Notes: a model not told the origin generated them from the letters alone. A stretch of DNA of 64,000 nucleotides from Paenibacillus assamensis DSM 18201 (GCF_000422445.1 NZ_AULU01000003.1:310001-374000), one strand, 5' to 3'. Shown: positions 26,542 through 35,242, numbered from the stretch's first letter. Translations and numbers: made by a program.

Positions 26542-28275
26542 TTAATGTTTTTCTGGTAACGGAGTTGGTTGTGGGTTCTCTGGCTTCTCAATTCCACCCG
26601 TACCTGCACCGGACTCATATCCGTTAACTTCAAAGTTATAAATACTGTCAAACTTAATATATTCTTTACGTTTTTTAAATGGTCCACGATTGTTATTATG
26701 CTTATCAAATGCAAATGTTGTCTTTCCTTTTCCTTCTGCTCGCGCATCATACCAAGTCAAGAATGCATTTACCTCAGCAATCGATAGATCATATTCTTTT
26801 TCCGTACCATTGTCTAGTGTCAACGTCACAATTGCACGATTTCCCATTTCACTATTTCCTGGATTTGGATTCGGTTCTGGCTCTACAACAACCGCTCTTG
26901 GTGTTGCGGATGCTTCATTCGAGTTTGCACTTTCACCTGCTGCACCAATCGCAGAAACAACATAATAATACGTCGTTCCATTTACAAGACCTTTGTCTGT
27001 ATAGCTTGTTTTCGTTCCATCTACCGTTGCTATCTTCGTATATGGACCACCTGCTGTTGTGGCACGTTTCACATTGTAGCTTGTTGCATCTATTACAGCA
27101 TTCCAGTTCAAAGTTACCTGTGCATCTCCCGCTATGGCAACAAGATTTGATGGTACTTCAGTTGGCGGCAGTTCACTCTTATCAAAAACGTTCCATTCTG
27201 TAACCCTCGGCCTCGTACCAGCTTTACTTGGCTTCAATACAACAGTAGAAACATTTTTTAAAGACGTAGGCAAAGTTTGCATACTGTCCATATTTATAAC
27301 CTTATATGTATCAATCCAATTATTCTGTGCATCATAAAAATCTATATTGACTTCACCGAAGCTATGAACAATAACAGATGTTATTTCCTTAGGTGTGTCA
27401 AATGTATACCATGCCACATCAGCTATATGTCCCATTGTTGAAATATTGTTATCTGTTAAATCTCTAGTTGTCGAGGTAGCATTTCCAACCACTTTACCCA
27501 TCTGAATAATTTTGGTATCTAACAGACCATTAGTATACTTAGTAGAAGCTACCTCTAATGATACCTCAGGAGAATACACACTTTCTCCGAACTCATTTAC
27601 TGAAGTTACAACGTAATGATACGTTTTATTATTTATTACAGCCTTATCCGTATATGTTGTACTCGTCACATTTGAAGCGATTACCTGATAGGGTCCACCT
27701 ACAGAAGTCGAACGATACACATTGTAGGACTGTGCCCGGACATCCGCCCAGTCCAATATCACAATCTCATTACCACTTTGTTTTCGTTCAATTGTAGTAG
27801 CCAATGGCGCAACTGAAGGTATAGCAAACACATTAAATTCATAAACCACCTCAGTTGTTATATTCGTGAATTTAGGTTTTAATACTACTGTTGATACATT
27901 ATGTACTTTATTGGGTAACGACTGTAGCCCGTCCATTTTTGAAGCCGAGTAACTTGATAATAGATTGCCAGTTGCATCCCAAAACTCTACATCGTATTCA
28001 TAACGAACCCCTTTAATAGCGACAGCACTTATCTCTTGAGGAGATGAAAAAGAATACCATGCAATACTTTGCCGATCTATAGCACCATGTGTTTCTGGTT
28101 TATTATCTGTCATAAGTGTAGTTGTTGACGTCGCAGTTCCAACCGTCTTACCTATACTGATAGTTGCCCCGTCTAACAATCCACCTGTATATTTACTCTG
28201 TGCATGCGCCGGAGTAGCTTGTATTACCGTTAACAATAGCATGAACAACAACATGGTTCCAAATAACTTTCTCAC
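26542..28275 (-). CDS. Secreted protein with repeated discoidin-like and fibronectin type III domains
   Basis: Protein of about 577 residues. The signal peptide (VRKLFGT..LLLTVIQATPAHAQ) ends near residue 26. Then come two rounds of a beta-rich discoidin-like domain (each begins YTGGLLD or YTNGLLD and contains TATSTT) and an FN3 domain (SYNVYRST.. and SYNVKRAT.., each with YYVVSAIG-like strands). The C-terminal 90 residues form a domain with FDKHNNNRGPFKKRKEYI, also met in other Paenibacillus surface proteins as far as I recall. It may bind cell-wall or outside polysaccharide (inference). GTG at 28275 is chosen: GGGAGG (28283-28288) is 7 bases before it, and it gives a clean signal peptide. 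Confidence 0.75.
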   Translation of the reverse strand: MRKLFGTMLLFMLLLTVIQATPAHAQSKYTGGLLDGATISIGKTVGTATSTTTLMTDNKPETHGAIDRQSIAWYSFSSPQEISAVAIKGVRYEYDVEFWDATGNLLSSYSASKMDGLQSLPNKVHNVSTVVLKPKFTNITTEVVYEFNVFAIPSVAPLATTIERKQSGNEIVILDWADVRAQSYNVYRSTSVGGPYQVIASNVTSTTYTDKAVINNKTYHYVVTSVNEFGESVYSPEVSLEVASTKYTNGLLDTKIIQMGKVVGNATSTTRDLTDNNISTMGHIADVAWYTFDTPKEITSVIVHSFGEVNIDFYDAQNNWIDTYKVINMDSMQTLPTSLKNVSTVVLKPSKAGTRPRVTEWNVFDKSELPPTEVPSNLVAIAGDAQVTLNWNAVIDATSYNVKRATTAGGPYTKIATVDGTKTSYTDKGLVNGTTYYYVVSAIGAAGESANSNEASATPRAVVVEPEPNPNPGNSEMGNRAIVTLTLDNGTEKEYDLSIAEVNAFLTWYDARAEGKGKTTFAFDKHNNNRGPFKKRKEYIKFDSIYNFEVNGYESGAGTGGIEKPENPQPTPLPEKH

Positions 28276-28467
28276 TTTTCTTCCTCCCGTGACATTTATT
28301 GTTTTAATGTTCATTCATTCATGTTTTACACAAATCAATTTCACAACGTTTTTAATCGTACAATACTATTAATGCAATGTCTAAACATTTTTTTAAAAAT
28401 ATGGGAATTAATTGACTTTACTTAAATTTTTTTTCACCCTATTTATACGGATATATGTATATACCAC

Positions 28468-28497
28468 AAAAACCTTTTGCAGATACAAAAGGTTTTT
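28468..28497. terminator. Terminator after tRNA-Leu
   Basis: AAAACCTTTTG pairs with CAAAAGGTTTT around loop CAGATA-like bases, with a U-tract on both strands. It lies 15 bases after the 3' end of the tRNA gene. Confidence 0.75.
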
Positions 28498-28511
28498 AAG
28501 CTTATTTATAG

Positions 28512-28595
28512 TGCAGTCACGAGGACTCGAACCTCCACGCCCTTGTGGGCACTAGAGCCTGAATCTAGCGCGTCTGCCAATCCCGCCATGGCTGC
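28512..28595 (-). tRNA. tRNA-Leu (anticodon CAG), with two helix mismatches
   Basis: A class II tRNA of 84 bases. The anticodon arm is CTAGA-TTCAGGC-TCTAG and the variable arm is GCCC-ACAA-GGGC. The T arm is GGAGG-TTCGAGT-CCTCG and the D arm is normal. The acceptor stem GCAGCCA/TGACTGC has a C.A mismatch at pair 5:68, and the T stem has G.G at 49:65, where the tRNA-Leu at 31411 has G.U. No CCA is encoded, whereas all five tRNA genes at 31.4-32.3 kb encode CCA. It has its own promoter and terminator. It may be a weakened or diverged copy. Confidence 0.85.
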
Positions 28596-28613
28596 GAATA
28601 CAAAATTCAAATA

Positions 28614-28622
28614 ATTATACCA
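28614..28622 (-). promoter_or_regulatory. Extended -10 promoter of tRNA-Leu
   Basis: Minus-strand TGGTATAAT, an extended -10 box, would start transcription about 12 bases before the mature tRNA. No good -35 box is seen at 17 bases. Confidence 0.5.
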
Positions 28623-28756
28623 CGCCTGTTAATTAACCAATAATATACAAAAAAATATATAGGAAAAAGGCCGCATTTGAACAATGGGACGGCTTTCGTG
28701 ATAGTGCAGATCTCGCCACTTTAAGTGGACTTTGACCCGCCAACTATTCAACGTTT

Positions 28757-29309
28757 TTGAAGAAGATGTTCCCTTTCAATTGTTTAAACAATTACTCGAC
28801 CACCGTTACTGTAGGGAAAAGCCGCTTGTCTTGGGCTCCTTTCCATGGGGAGCGTGCAGGTATCAAACTGCATGCTGCTTATCGGGCAAGCAATGGCCAA
28901 CTATGGAATGTCGTCAAAACGACTGCCTCTAACCACGATGGTCCTGTTGGCGAACAGCTTGCGGATATAGCGTTTATTCTTGTCCAAGATCGAGCCTATG
29001 GAAAGATTGAGCGCATCGATCACTATCTTTTAGAAGTTCAGCCTTTTGTTATTCGTTTGAAAGACAATATTCATTTACATAACTCACGTACGTTCCTTAC
29101 GGAGACAAGACATAGAGAATTCCCCGATCACACCTGATATCAAATGTCAGTTGAGTACGAAGCAGTGTCGTTCTCCTTGGCGCCATCGCGTCGTCATGTT
29201 TCAATATGGAAATGGACGCCAAATTCGCGTAGTGACCGATTTGCTTCATGTATCAGCTGAACATATTGCAGCAATGTATAAAGCGCGTTGGCAGGTTCCA
29301 GGAAAGTAG
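28757..29309 (+). pseudogene. IS4-family transposase remnant
   Basis: The first frame (to about 29120) reads STTVTVGKSRLSWAPFHGER, then HDGPVGEQLADIAFILVQDRAYGKI, typical of IS4 transposases close to IS4Bsu1. The motif that is normally DST reads YST, so the first catalytic Asp appears lost. Near 29120 the frame shifts; the homologous text continues as KCQLSTKQCRSPWRHRVV and AAMYKARWQV and then stops before the catalytic Glu of the YREK motif. No terminal inverted repeats are seen. This is a dead fragment next to tRNA-Leu. Confidence 0.8.
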
Positions 29310-29417
29310 CCTCACAAGCTTTGCTTTTTCCTCGACGGGAGACTACCGTATAAAGTTCGCAGTGACCAAAGTATACCAGCTTCACACTATATCTCTAGCT
29401 TCCATAAACACCTTCTG

Positions 29418-29972
29418 TTATGCTGTCACCTTTTCGCCAGACTGAACAATTTCCACAATGTATTTCACATAATCAATAGCACTTTGCTCAATTTGCTCAT
29501 CTGTCAGATGATACTCCGCTCCATACACCGTAAAGATAGGGAGGAAGTTCATCCCTGTGTATCTGCATGTTGCTTGAAACGGTATCGTAATCTCATTAAT
29601 CGTGAACGGAATATCTCCATCTTTTCCAAAATCCGATTCTTTGCCCCCTAATGAAATGGCAAGTCCCAACTTTCTATTACGGAGCTTATCCCCTGTCGAA
29701 CCATACGCCCAACTGTACGTAAATACTTCATCTAACCACTGTTTTAATAGTGGTGGAGAGCTATACCAATACAATGGGAACTGGAGGACGATATTATCAT
29801 GTGCTTCAATAAGCTTCTGCTCCCGTTCCACATCGATTTTTCCATCTGGGTACGTGCTGTACAGCTCATGAACCGTCACCAATTCGGAATGCTTGCGCAG
29901 TTCTGCTGCCCATCTTTTATTAATGCGAGAAGTCTCTATGTTAGGATGAGTTACAATAACGAGTGTTTTCAT
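29418..29972 (-). CDS. NAD(P)H oxidoreductase of the flavodoxin-like fold (KefF/MdaB class)
   Basis: Protein of 184 residues. MKTLVIVTHPNIETSRINKRW forms the first strand and FMN phosphate loop, followed by IVLQFPLYWYSSPPLLKQWLDEVF, the family's most conserved part, and KLGLAISLGGKESDF. Such enzymes reduce quinones or similar electrophiles by two electrons. The gene is divergent from an HxlR regulator, a common pairing for quinone or aldehyde stress response. ATG at 29972 has GAGGAG upstream; the longer open frame lacks a ribosome binding site. Confidence 0.85.
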   Translation of the reverse strand: MKTLVIVTHPNIETSRINKRWAAELRKHSELVTVHELYSTYPDGKIDVEREQKLIEAHDNIVLQFPLYWYSSPPLLKQWLDEVFTYSWAYGSTGDKLRNRKLGLAISLGGKESDFGKDGDIPFTINEITIPFQATCRYTGMNFLPIFTVYGAEYHLTDEQIEQSAIDYVKYIVEIVQSGEKVTA

Positions 29973-30091
29973 GTATATCTTCTCCTCTTCACTTGGTTTA
30001 AGCATGAAATGGATTAACATATTCCATTCACGCTTCCGTAGTGATATTATGTGCTACACATAGCAAGTTGTTAAGTACGCACTTCAAAGTG

Positions 30092-30132
30092 CCATACTTA
30101 CTTAGAAGTATGGTAGGTACTTTTAAGTACCT
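30092..30132. promoter_or_regulatory. Two palindromes between the oxidoreductase and HxlR genes
   Basis: CCATACTT-6-AAGTATGG (30092-30113) and AGGTACTT-2-AAGTACCT (30115-30132) lie side by side. Both share the core half-site ACTT/AAGT, and a further AAGTACGCACTT occurs just before them. HxlR proteins bind such short inverted repeats as dimers, so these are likely operators. Confidence 0.6.
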
Positions 30133-30251
30133 ATCGAAAAGATAGCATGTTTCATACAAAGCTAAGTAACAAAGTTAACGAAGAAGACCCTTATTACATA
30201 ACAGCACTCCCCAAGCTTGAGGAAATGTTATAATTCATTGGAGGTCAGCTC

Positions 30252-30602
30252 ATGAAAACCTATAATTTCGCAGTTGAAGCTACGCTTGACGTTATCGGAG
30301 GCAAGTGGAAAATTGTCATCCTTTGTATTCTTGTGAGCGGAACCAAACGCACAAGTGAACTAAAAAAATTAATTCCCGAGATCACCCAAAAAATGCTCAC
30401 CCAGCAGCTACGCGAGCTAGAAGCAGACAACATTATTGCTCGCACCATTTATAATCAGGTCCCACCGAAAGTAGAGTATTCCTTAACGGATTATGGACGA
30501 TCATTATCCAATGTTCTTGATTTAATGTGCTATTGGGGAGATGTGCATATTAATCATCTACGAAGCAATGGCGAGGAAATTTCGGTATTGTATGAGGAAT
30601 GA
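30252..30602 (+). CDS. HxlR-family transcriptional regulator
   Basis: Protein of 116 residues with a winged helix-turn-helix fold. The family text is clear: [40 protein letters not shown] and [10 protein letters not shown]. HxlR members such as YodB and HypR respond to quinones, aldehydes or disulphide stress. A Cys at about residue 25 (ILCIL) and a second near residue 96 (LMCYWG) are seen; the usual redox Cys6 of YodB is absent, so sensing may differ. It probably controls the divergent oxidoreductase gene. GGAGG lies just before the ATG. Confidence 0.88.
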   Translation: MKTYNFAVEATLDVIGGKWKIVILCILVSGTKRTSELKKLIPEITQKMLTQQLRELEADNIIARTIYNQVPPKVEYSLTDYGRSLSNVLDLMCYWGDVHINHLRSNGEEISVLYEE

Positions 30603-30631
30603 TGATTCCAAACTTTTAATGAACACGGCAC

Positions 30632-30672
30632 AAAAAAAGTTCCTACTTACACATAGTAAGATAGGAACTTTT
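30632..30672. terminator. Bidirectional terminator after the HxlR gene
   Basis: AAAAGTTCCTA-CTTAC / GTAAG-A-TAGGAACTTTT around loop ACATA, with A-run on the left and T-run on the right. It serves the two convergent genes. Confidence 0.85.
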
Positions 30673-30678
30673 CATTTA

Positions 30679-31118
30679 TTACCTATTCACATAACTATCG
30701 GTTAGCCGATCCACATTTTTCCCAAGTAGAAATCCTATTATACTTGCACTATAGACGAATATAAAACCAACCATAGTGAACAAAATATCCGCTGGCATGT
30801 CAATAAAATATCGTAAACCATATAAAGGACCAGCAAATAATAACGTAACAGGGATAAATACGATACTTAGTTTTGCATAATAACTACATGCAAATAATAA
30901 AGCTGCTATTCCCCAATATAATGAGGTCAACTTTACAAACCGCATTCCTTTTCGAGACATGAAGAAAGCATGAAGCAACCAATAAAAGATAAACAAAGAA
31001 GAACATAGAGCCTGCGAGAAGCTAGGTAAGTACCCTTTTAGATAAGAATCAAATTTATAACGCTACAAATTACTGAAATAATTACGATCAACACAATCTG
31101 CTTAAAGTTACTTTTCAT
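30679..31118 (-). pseudogene. Small membrane protein gene split by a frameshift
   Basis: A 26-codon frame starts at ATG 31118 with AAAGGTGG upstream (MKSNFKQIVLIVIISVICS..) and ends at TAA 31038. In another frame the open text begins near 31069 (YKFDSYLKGYLPSFSQAL) and runs to 30679, giving three more membrane helices. Only TTG codons are available as starts in the second frame (30996 at best), with no ribosome binding site. The simplest reading is one four-helix protein of about 145 residues whose frame is broken near 31060-31070. I do not recognise the family. Confidence 0.5.
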
Positions 31119-31365
31119 GATATCCACCTTTACATCACAGCAAAAGTAAGTTTTTAAATTTAGTTATGAAATAAATGTATGTTCTAGAAGTAGTGGAAGA
31201 TTAGTATTCAAAACACTTAAGGGCTTAGGAGCGGAAATACAAAAGGAAGGAAAAAGGTGCTGGTGAATGTTATCTATATCGTCTAAGCATCATAGTGCCC
31301 ATTTTTTCGAATAATTAGAAATGCCCTATACTCTAGTTTAATCGATAGGAATTGCCTTAATAAAA

Positions 31366-31394
31366 CAAAAAAAGCCTTTCAAAGTAGAAGACTT
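31366..31394 (-). terminator. Terminator of the Glu-Lys-Leu tRNA transcript
   Basis: On the minus strand AAGTCTT pairs with AAGGCTT across a short loop, followed by a run of T. It lies 17 bases after tRNA-Leu(GAG). Confidence 0.6.
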
Positions 31395-31410
31395 ATTACT
31401 AAAGTAATTA

Positions 31411-31496
31411 TGGTGCGGTAGAGAGGACTCGAACCTCCACGAGCGTACGCCCACTACCCCCTCAAGATAGCGTGTCTGCCATTCCACCACTACCGC
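31411..31496 (-). tRNA. tRNA-Leu (anticodon GAG)
   Basis: Class II tRNA with acceptor stem GCGGTAG/CTACCGC, anticodon arm CTATC-TTGAGGG-GGTAG and T arm GGAGG-TTCGAGT-CCTCT. CCA is encoded (31411-31413). Confidence 0.95.
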
Positions 31497-31541
31497 ACAT
31501 TTATAATAAAGTGTCCACATCTCACCAGTCTGAAATAAAAC

Positions 31542-31617
31542 TGGTGAGCCATGTAGGACTCGAACCTACGACACCCTGATTAAAAGTCAGGTGCTCTACC
31601 AACTGAGCTAATGGCTC
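31542..31617 (-). tRNA. tRNA-Lys (anticodon TTT)
   Basis: Starts GAGCCATTAGCTCAGTTGG, has anticodon arm CCTGA-CTTTTAA-TCAGG and T arm GTAGG-TTCGAGT-CCTAC, and encodes CCA (31542-31544). All stems are intact. Confidence 0.95.
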
Positions 31618-31629
31618 TTGCAAGAAAAA

Positions 31630-31704
31630 TGGTGACCCGTAGGGGATTCGAACCCCTGTTACCTCCGTGAAAGGGAGGTGTCTTAACCCCTTGACCAACG
31701 GGCC
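31630..31704 (-). tRNA. tRNA-Glu (anticodon TTC)
   Basis: Starts GGCCCGTTGGTCAAGGGG, has anticodon arm CCTCC-CTTTCAC-GGAGG and T arm AGGGG-TTCGAAT-CCCCT, and encodes CCA (31630-31632). It lies 12 bases before tRNA-Lys on the same strand. Confidence 0.95.
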
Positions 31705-31931
31705 TTGTTCACTTCAAGTTACTGCGTCGCTCATCAGCGACAAGTAATACTATATCAGAAACAAACAAGATTGACAACCCTTTTTTTTAAATCCTTTTTT
31801 AACCAATAACAACTAGGCAAAACATCAACTCTTTTTGTAGTATGCACATGATATAAAATGCTATACAAACGCTCAGTATTAACTATGTAGGGCACTCCGC
31901 CACGACAACTACCCTTCAGCCTTTAGAAAGG

Positions 31932-31964
31932 AAAAAAGGACTGGAGATGATCTCCAATCCTTTT
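31932..31964 (-). terminator. Second hairpin terminator in the tRNA gap
   Basis: AAAAGGA-C-TGGAGA / TCTCCA-A-TCCTTTT with loop TGA and one mismatch, with a T-run on the minus strand. Between this and the terminator at 32043-32061 is a perfect 8-bp hairpin, GACCTATG-CCGC-CATAGGTC (31972-31991). The stretch 31705-31931 shows nothing else. Confidence 0.6.
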
Positions 31965-32042
31965 GAATGTTGACCTATGCCGCCATAGGTCGAAATTTCA
32001 TAATAATAAAACAAAAAACAAAAAAACAAGGCCTTAAAACGC

Positions 32043-32061
32043 AAAAAATCCCTCTCGGGAT
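32043..32061 (-). terminator. Terminator of the Asn-Ser tRNA transcript
   Basis: ATCCC-GAGA-GGGAT followed by TTTTT on the minus strand, 26 bases after tRNA-Ser. Confidence 0.75.
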
Positions 32062-32086
32062 CTGCGAACGAATGTATAAAGTTAAA

Positions 32087-32175
32087 TGGCGGAGAAAGGG
32101 GGATTCGAACCCCCGCGGCTGTTACACCCTAACGCTTTAGCAAAGCGCCCCCTTCGGCCTCTTGGGTATCTCTCC
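32087..32175 (-). tRNA. tRNA-Ser (anticodon GCT)
   Basis: Class II tRNA starting GGAGAGATACCCAAGAGG. The anticodon arm is CGCTTTGCTAAAGCG with anticodon GCT. The long variable arm and the T arm GGGGG-TTCGAAT-CCCCC are clear, and CCA is encoded (32087-32089). Confidence 0.95.
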
Positions 32176-32178
32176 ATA

Positions 32179-32254
32179 TGGCTCCCCGAACAGGACTCGA
32201 ACCTGTGACAACTCGATTAACAGTCGAGTGCTCTACCAACTGAGCTATCAGGGA
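32179..32254 (-). tRNA. tRNA-Asn (anticodon GTT)
   Basis: Acceptor TCCCTGA/TCGGGGA, anticodon arm CTCGA-CTGTTAA-TCGAG and T arm ACAGG-TTCGAGT-CCTGT. CCA is encoded (32179-32181). It is followed at once by tRNA-Ser. Confidence 0.95.
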
Positions 32255-32278
32255 AAGACATGAGTAAATATATCATGC

Positions 32279-33886
32279 CTAGTCTATTGTGTCAACCCTC
32301 TTATTCACAACACGCCAGTTGTGGTTTACTCCACCTTCAATAGTACCGCGCTCCATAATGTAAGAAACGATAAGCTCAGCCATTTCTGTCGGAATATCTT
32401 TTACAATTGGCTTGCCTGCGAACATGGGATATGAACCTCCACCACCAGCACGATAGTTGTTCATTGCTACATCATAATGAGCTTTCATCTGGACGGGAGA
32501 ACCCTCCACCTCTAGAAACGTAACCCGCTGCCCTTCAGGCCTGGATATATCCAACTCATACTCGATGCCTTCCCACATATCATAATTGTAATGTTGAGGC
32601 TTCGGATATAAAAAGGAATCGTTTACCGTTATCTCCCCTTCATCAGTTAATTTGAAATAGCGTGCAGACTGCTCAAGAGCATCTTTCATATCTTGACCCG
32701 TAATGCGTATCACCCGCAGCGTATTTGGATAAATGTAATTGGAGACAACTTCACGCATTGTAATATTTGTAGAGAAACCAGGTGAACGATTATCAAATAA
32801 AGAGGTGCACGAAATACGCGTCCCACCATAGTGCATTTGAACCGTATGAATAAACTCAATTAAAGGATGTTCCTCGATACGCGCTTGCATCGCATCCAAA
32901 ATTCGCATATCGCCATTCAACTTACCAATCGGCTTATCGAGCCAGCGCTGTGTTTTCACTTCGTACGGTCGCATCAGTTCAATGATATCAAGATCTGCGC
33001 AAACACCTTCAGCGCTAAGCAGTTCGACCCGCTTATTTACGACTCGCCACCCCACAGAACTATGCTCCAGCTCCAGATCAATTTGAGCCAAATAGCTTCC
33101 CTGCATACCAGGTTGAACAACAGATACACCATGCACTTCTGCCGCTAAATTGCGATGTTGGTGACCTGTTATCAATACATCGATGCCTTTAATCTGCTCA
33201 CATAATTGAAAGCCTTGATTTTCCCCTGTGTCTTCCTCTGTCCATTCACCTGTTACAATATCCCGCTCAAATCCTCCATGATAAGCAGCAACTACAACGT
33301 CCACCTGCTCTTGTTCACGCAAATGCCTAACCCACTGCTGCGCTGTTGCTACCGCATCTTTGAACTCCAATCCTTCTATATGAGAAGGAAGTTCCCAATG
33401 CGGCACATATTGTGTAGTTAATCCAACAATACCAACGCGTACGTTGTTTGCAAACGTCTTTACGATATAAGGAGGCCCGAAAGACGGCCGATTATCCTGC
33501 GTATTTACGATATTAGCAGATAGCCACGGGAATTTGGATTGTTTCACAACATCTCTCAACACATCTAAGCCATAGTTAAACTCATGATTACCAAGCACAC
33601 CTGCATCATACTGCAATGTGTTCATACATTTTACTAGCGGATGTATAGCATCACGTTCCATCCTCGTATGTATGTAAGATAACGGCGTCCCCTGTATTAA
33701 ATCTCCATTATCGATAAGTACCGTATTTGAATTTGAACTGCGAACGCCATGAATAAGAGTTGCCAACTTGGCAAGTCCAGATTGTTGTAAAGAATGATCT
33801 CCATAACTCCAAGGCATTACTGCTCCGTGTAAATCACTCGTTGCAAGTATCGTTACTTTGCATGAGTTCTGTTCGTTCTTCATCAT
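32279..33886 (-). CDS. Cytosolic 5'-nucleotidase/2',3'-cyclic phosphodiesterase-like metallophosphatase
   Basis: Protein of 535 residues. The N-terminal metallophosphatase domain has all metal sites: ATSDLHG, DNGDLIQG, LGNHEFNYG, AAYHGGFE and TGHQHRN. A 5'-nucleotidase C-terminal domain follows with NYIYPNTLRVIRITGQD and AMNNYRAGGGGSYPMF, the substrate-binding part. This is the UshA/CpdB/YfkN superfamily. No signal peptide is seen, unlike the secreted members, so it acts in the cytosol on nucleotides or related phosphoesters. ATG at 33886 has AGGAG upstream. It is divergent from phnD. Confidence 0.85.
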   Translation of the reverse strand: MMKNEQNSCKVTILATSDLHGAVMPWSYGDHSLQQSGLAKLATLIHGVRSSNSNTVLIDNGDLIQGTPLSYIHTRMERDAIHPLVKCMNTLQYDAGVLGNHEFNYGLDVLRDVVKQSKFPWLSANIVNTQDNRPSFGPPYIVKTFANNVRVGIVGLTTQYVPHWELPSHIEGLEFKDAVATAQQWVRHLREQEQVDVVVAAYHGGFERDIVTGEWTEEDTGENQGFQLCEQIKGIDVLITGHQHRNLAAEVHGVSVVQPGMQGSYLAQIDLELEHSSVGWRVVNKRVELLSAEGVCADLDIIELMRPYEVKTQRWLDKPIGKLNGDMRILDAMQARIEEHPLIEFIHTVQMHYGGTRISCTSLFDNRSPGFSTNITMREVVSNYIYPNTLRVIRITGQDMKDALEQSARYFKLTDEGEITVNDSFLYPKPQHYNYDMWEGIEYELDISRPEGQRVTFLEVEGSPVQMKAHYDVAMNNYRAGGGGSYPMFAGKPIVKDIPTEMAELIVSYIMERGTIEGGVNHNWRVVNKRVDTID

Positions 33887-34181
33887 AAATTCGCTCCTAG
33901 TCGAAGGAAATTTTTCAGTCAACCCATCCATTTCATTCGAATATTTTCAGCTTAAAGCACATCTAATAGAACGATAGCAACGATTGTTATATCCGTCTAG
34001 AGAACTAGTTCATTTTTAACACACCTTGCACTTTTTTTTACAATTCGCTCGCAAAGTTAATCTATTCCTGCATTACATTTAACAAATCTGATCCATTCGT
34101 TATATTTACACTATGCTTCACTTCTATTGCCTACTACATTTGTTAACCGAAGCTATGCCAAAATGACTAGGAGGTTGTCTT

Positions 34182-35138
34182 ATGTTTAAGAAAACAGCCA
34201 TTACAGTTATGACCCTTATTCTTGGATTAAGCTTGCTTACTGCTTGCAGCAACAGTTCCACATCCCCCAACTCCTCCAATCCATCTAAGGACACGGAGCA
34301 GACGAAAGCGTATGTACCAACTGAACTAAAAGTACAATTTGTACCTTCTCAAAATGCGGAAACTTTAGAAGCAAAGGCAAAACCGTTAGAAAAACTGTTA
34401 CGCGACCAACTTGGCATTCCCGTTAAAGTAAGCGTATCCACGAACTATAATACGATTATCGAGGCATTGGCTTCGAAACAAGTGGACATCGGATTTTTAC
34501 CGCCTAATGCCTACGTCCTTGCTCATGACACTAAGAAAACCGCTGATATTCTGCTGCAAGCGCAGCGTTTTGGTGTGGAAGATGCAACAGGTGCCAATAC
34601 GGCCGAGCTAGTGGACTACTACAAAGCAATGATTGTCGTAAAGAAAGACTCTCCTATTCAAAAATTAGAAGACTTAAAAGGCAAGAAAATCGCTTGGCAG
34701 GACGTCACATCTTCAGCAGGATATGTATGGCCAGCTTATGAAATGAAAAAGGCAGGAGTCGATCCTGACGCTGATGTTACAGGCATAACGGTCAAAGGCC
34801 ATGACAAAGCTTTGCTCGCTGTGTTGAATGGCGATGTGGATGCCGCAGCGGTCTTCCAAGATGCCCGTAATATTATTATTAAAGACATCCCTGATATTAT
34901 GCAAACCACTCGTGTCGTTGCCTTCACCTCCCCTATTCCAAATGATACGATCTCTGTTCGAAATGATATGAGCGAAGAGTGGCGCACCAAAATACAAGAT
35001 GCCTTTATTGCGATCGGTAAAGATCCCGCAGGGCAGCAAATCATTTCAGACGTATATTCACACAAAGGCTATATTAAATCTGACGACTCGAAATTCAATA
35101 TTGTTCGTGATGTAGCAAAAGAAGTTGGATTAAAGTAA
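34182..35138 (+). CDS. phnD: Phosphonate/phosphite ABC transporter binding lipoprotein PhnD
   Basis: Protein of 318 residues. The signal peptide ends in the lipobox LLTACSNSS (Cys at about residue 22). The PhnD-type domain follows: LKVQFVPSQNAETLEAKAKP, then VDIGFLPPNAYVLAHD and LKGKKIAWQDVTSSAGY. It binds phosphonate or phosphite outside the cell and hands it to PhnE/PhnC. Those genes lie right after it but on the other strand, convergent with phnD, so this part must be made from its own promoter. A terminator follows. The upstream region has TTTACA and TTCACT near 34105-34122, a weak Pho-box-like pattern. Confidence 0.9.
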   Translation: MFKKTAITVMTLILGLSLLTACSNSSTSPNSSNPSKDTEQTKAYVPTELKVQFVPSQNAETLEAKAKPLEKLLRDQLGIPVKVSVSTNYNTIIEALASKQVDIGFLPPNAYVLAHDTKKTADILLQAQRFGVEDATGANTAELVDYYKAMIVVKKDSPIQKLEDLKGKKIAWQDVTSSAGYVWPAYEMKKAGVDPDADVTGITVKGHDKALLAVLNGDVDAAAVFQDARNIIIKDIPDIMQTTRVVAFTSPIPNDTISVRNDMSEEWRTKIQDAFIAIGKDPAGQQIISDVYSHKGYIKSDDSKFNIVRDVAKEVGLK

Positions 35139-35192
35139 TGAAGATGTCACGCCCATTTACAGCGGGTGCCGGATTTATAGTATAAATAAGAC

Positions 35193-35242
35193 AAAAAGAA
35201 GCCTCCATTTCCGCTAATTCAGCAGCGATTTGGGGCTTCTTT
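35193..35242. terminator. Bidirectional terminator between phnD and phnE
   Basis: AAAGAAGCC (35195-35203) pairs with GGCTTCTTT (35234-35242), with A-rich and T-rich flanks. It separates the convergent phnD and phnCEE transcripts. Confidence 0.8.

Noticed and set aside
28512-28595. tRNA-Leu as the attachment site of the prophage
   Set aside because: The prophage begins 12 kb to the right, and no phage genes or repeat lie next to this tRNA.
31338-31520. Open frame of 60 residues on the minus strand
   Set aside because: It runs through tRNA-Leu(GAG) and the terminator; it is not a gene.
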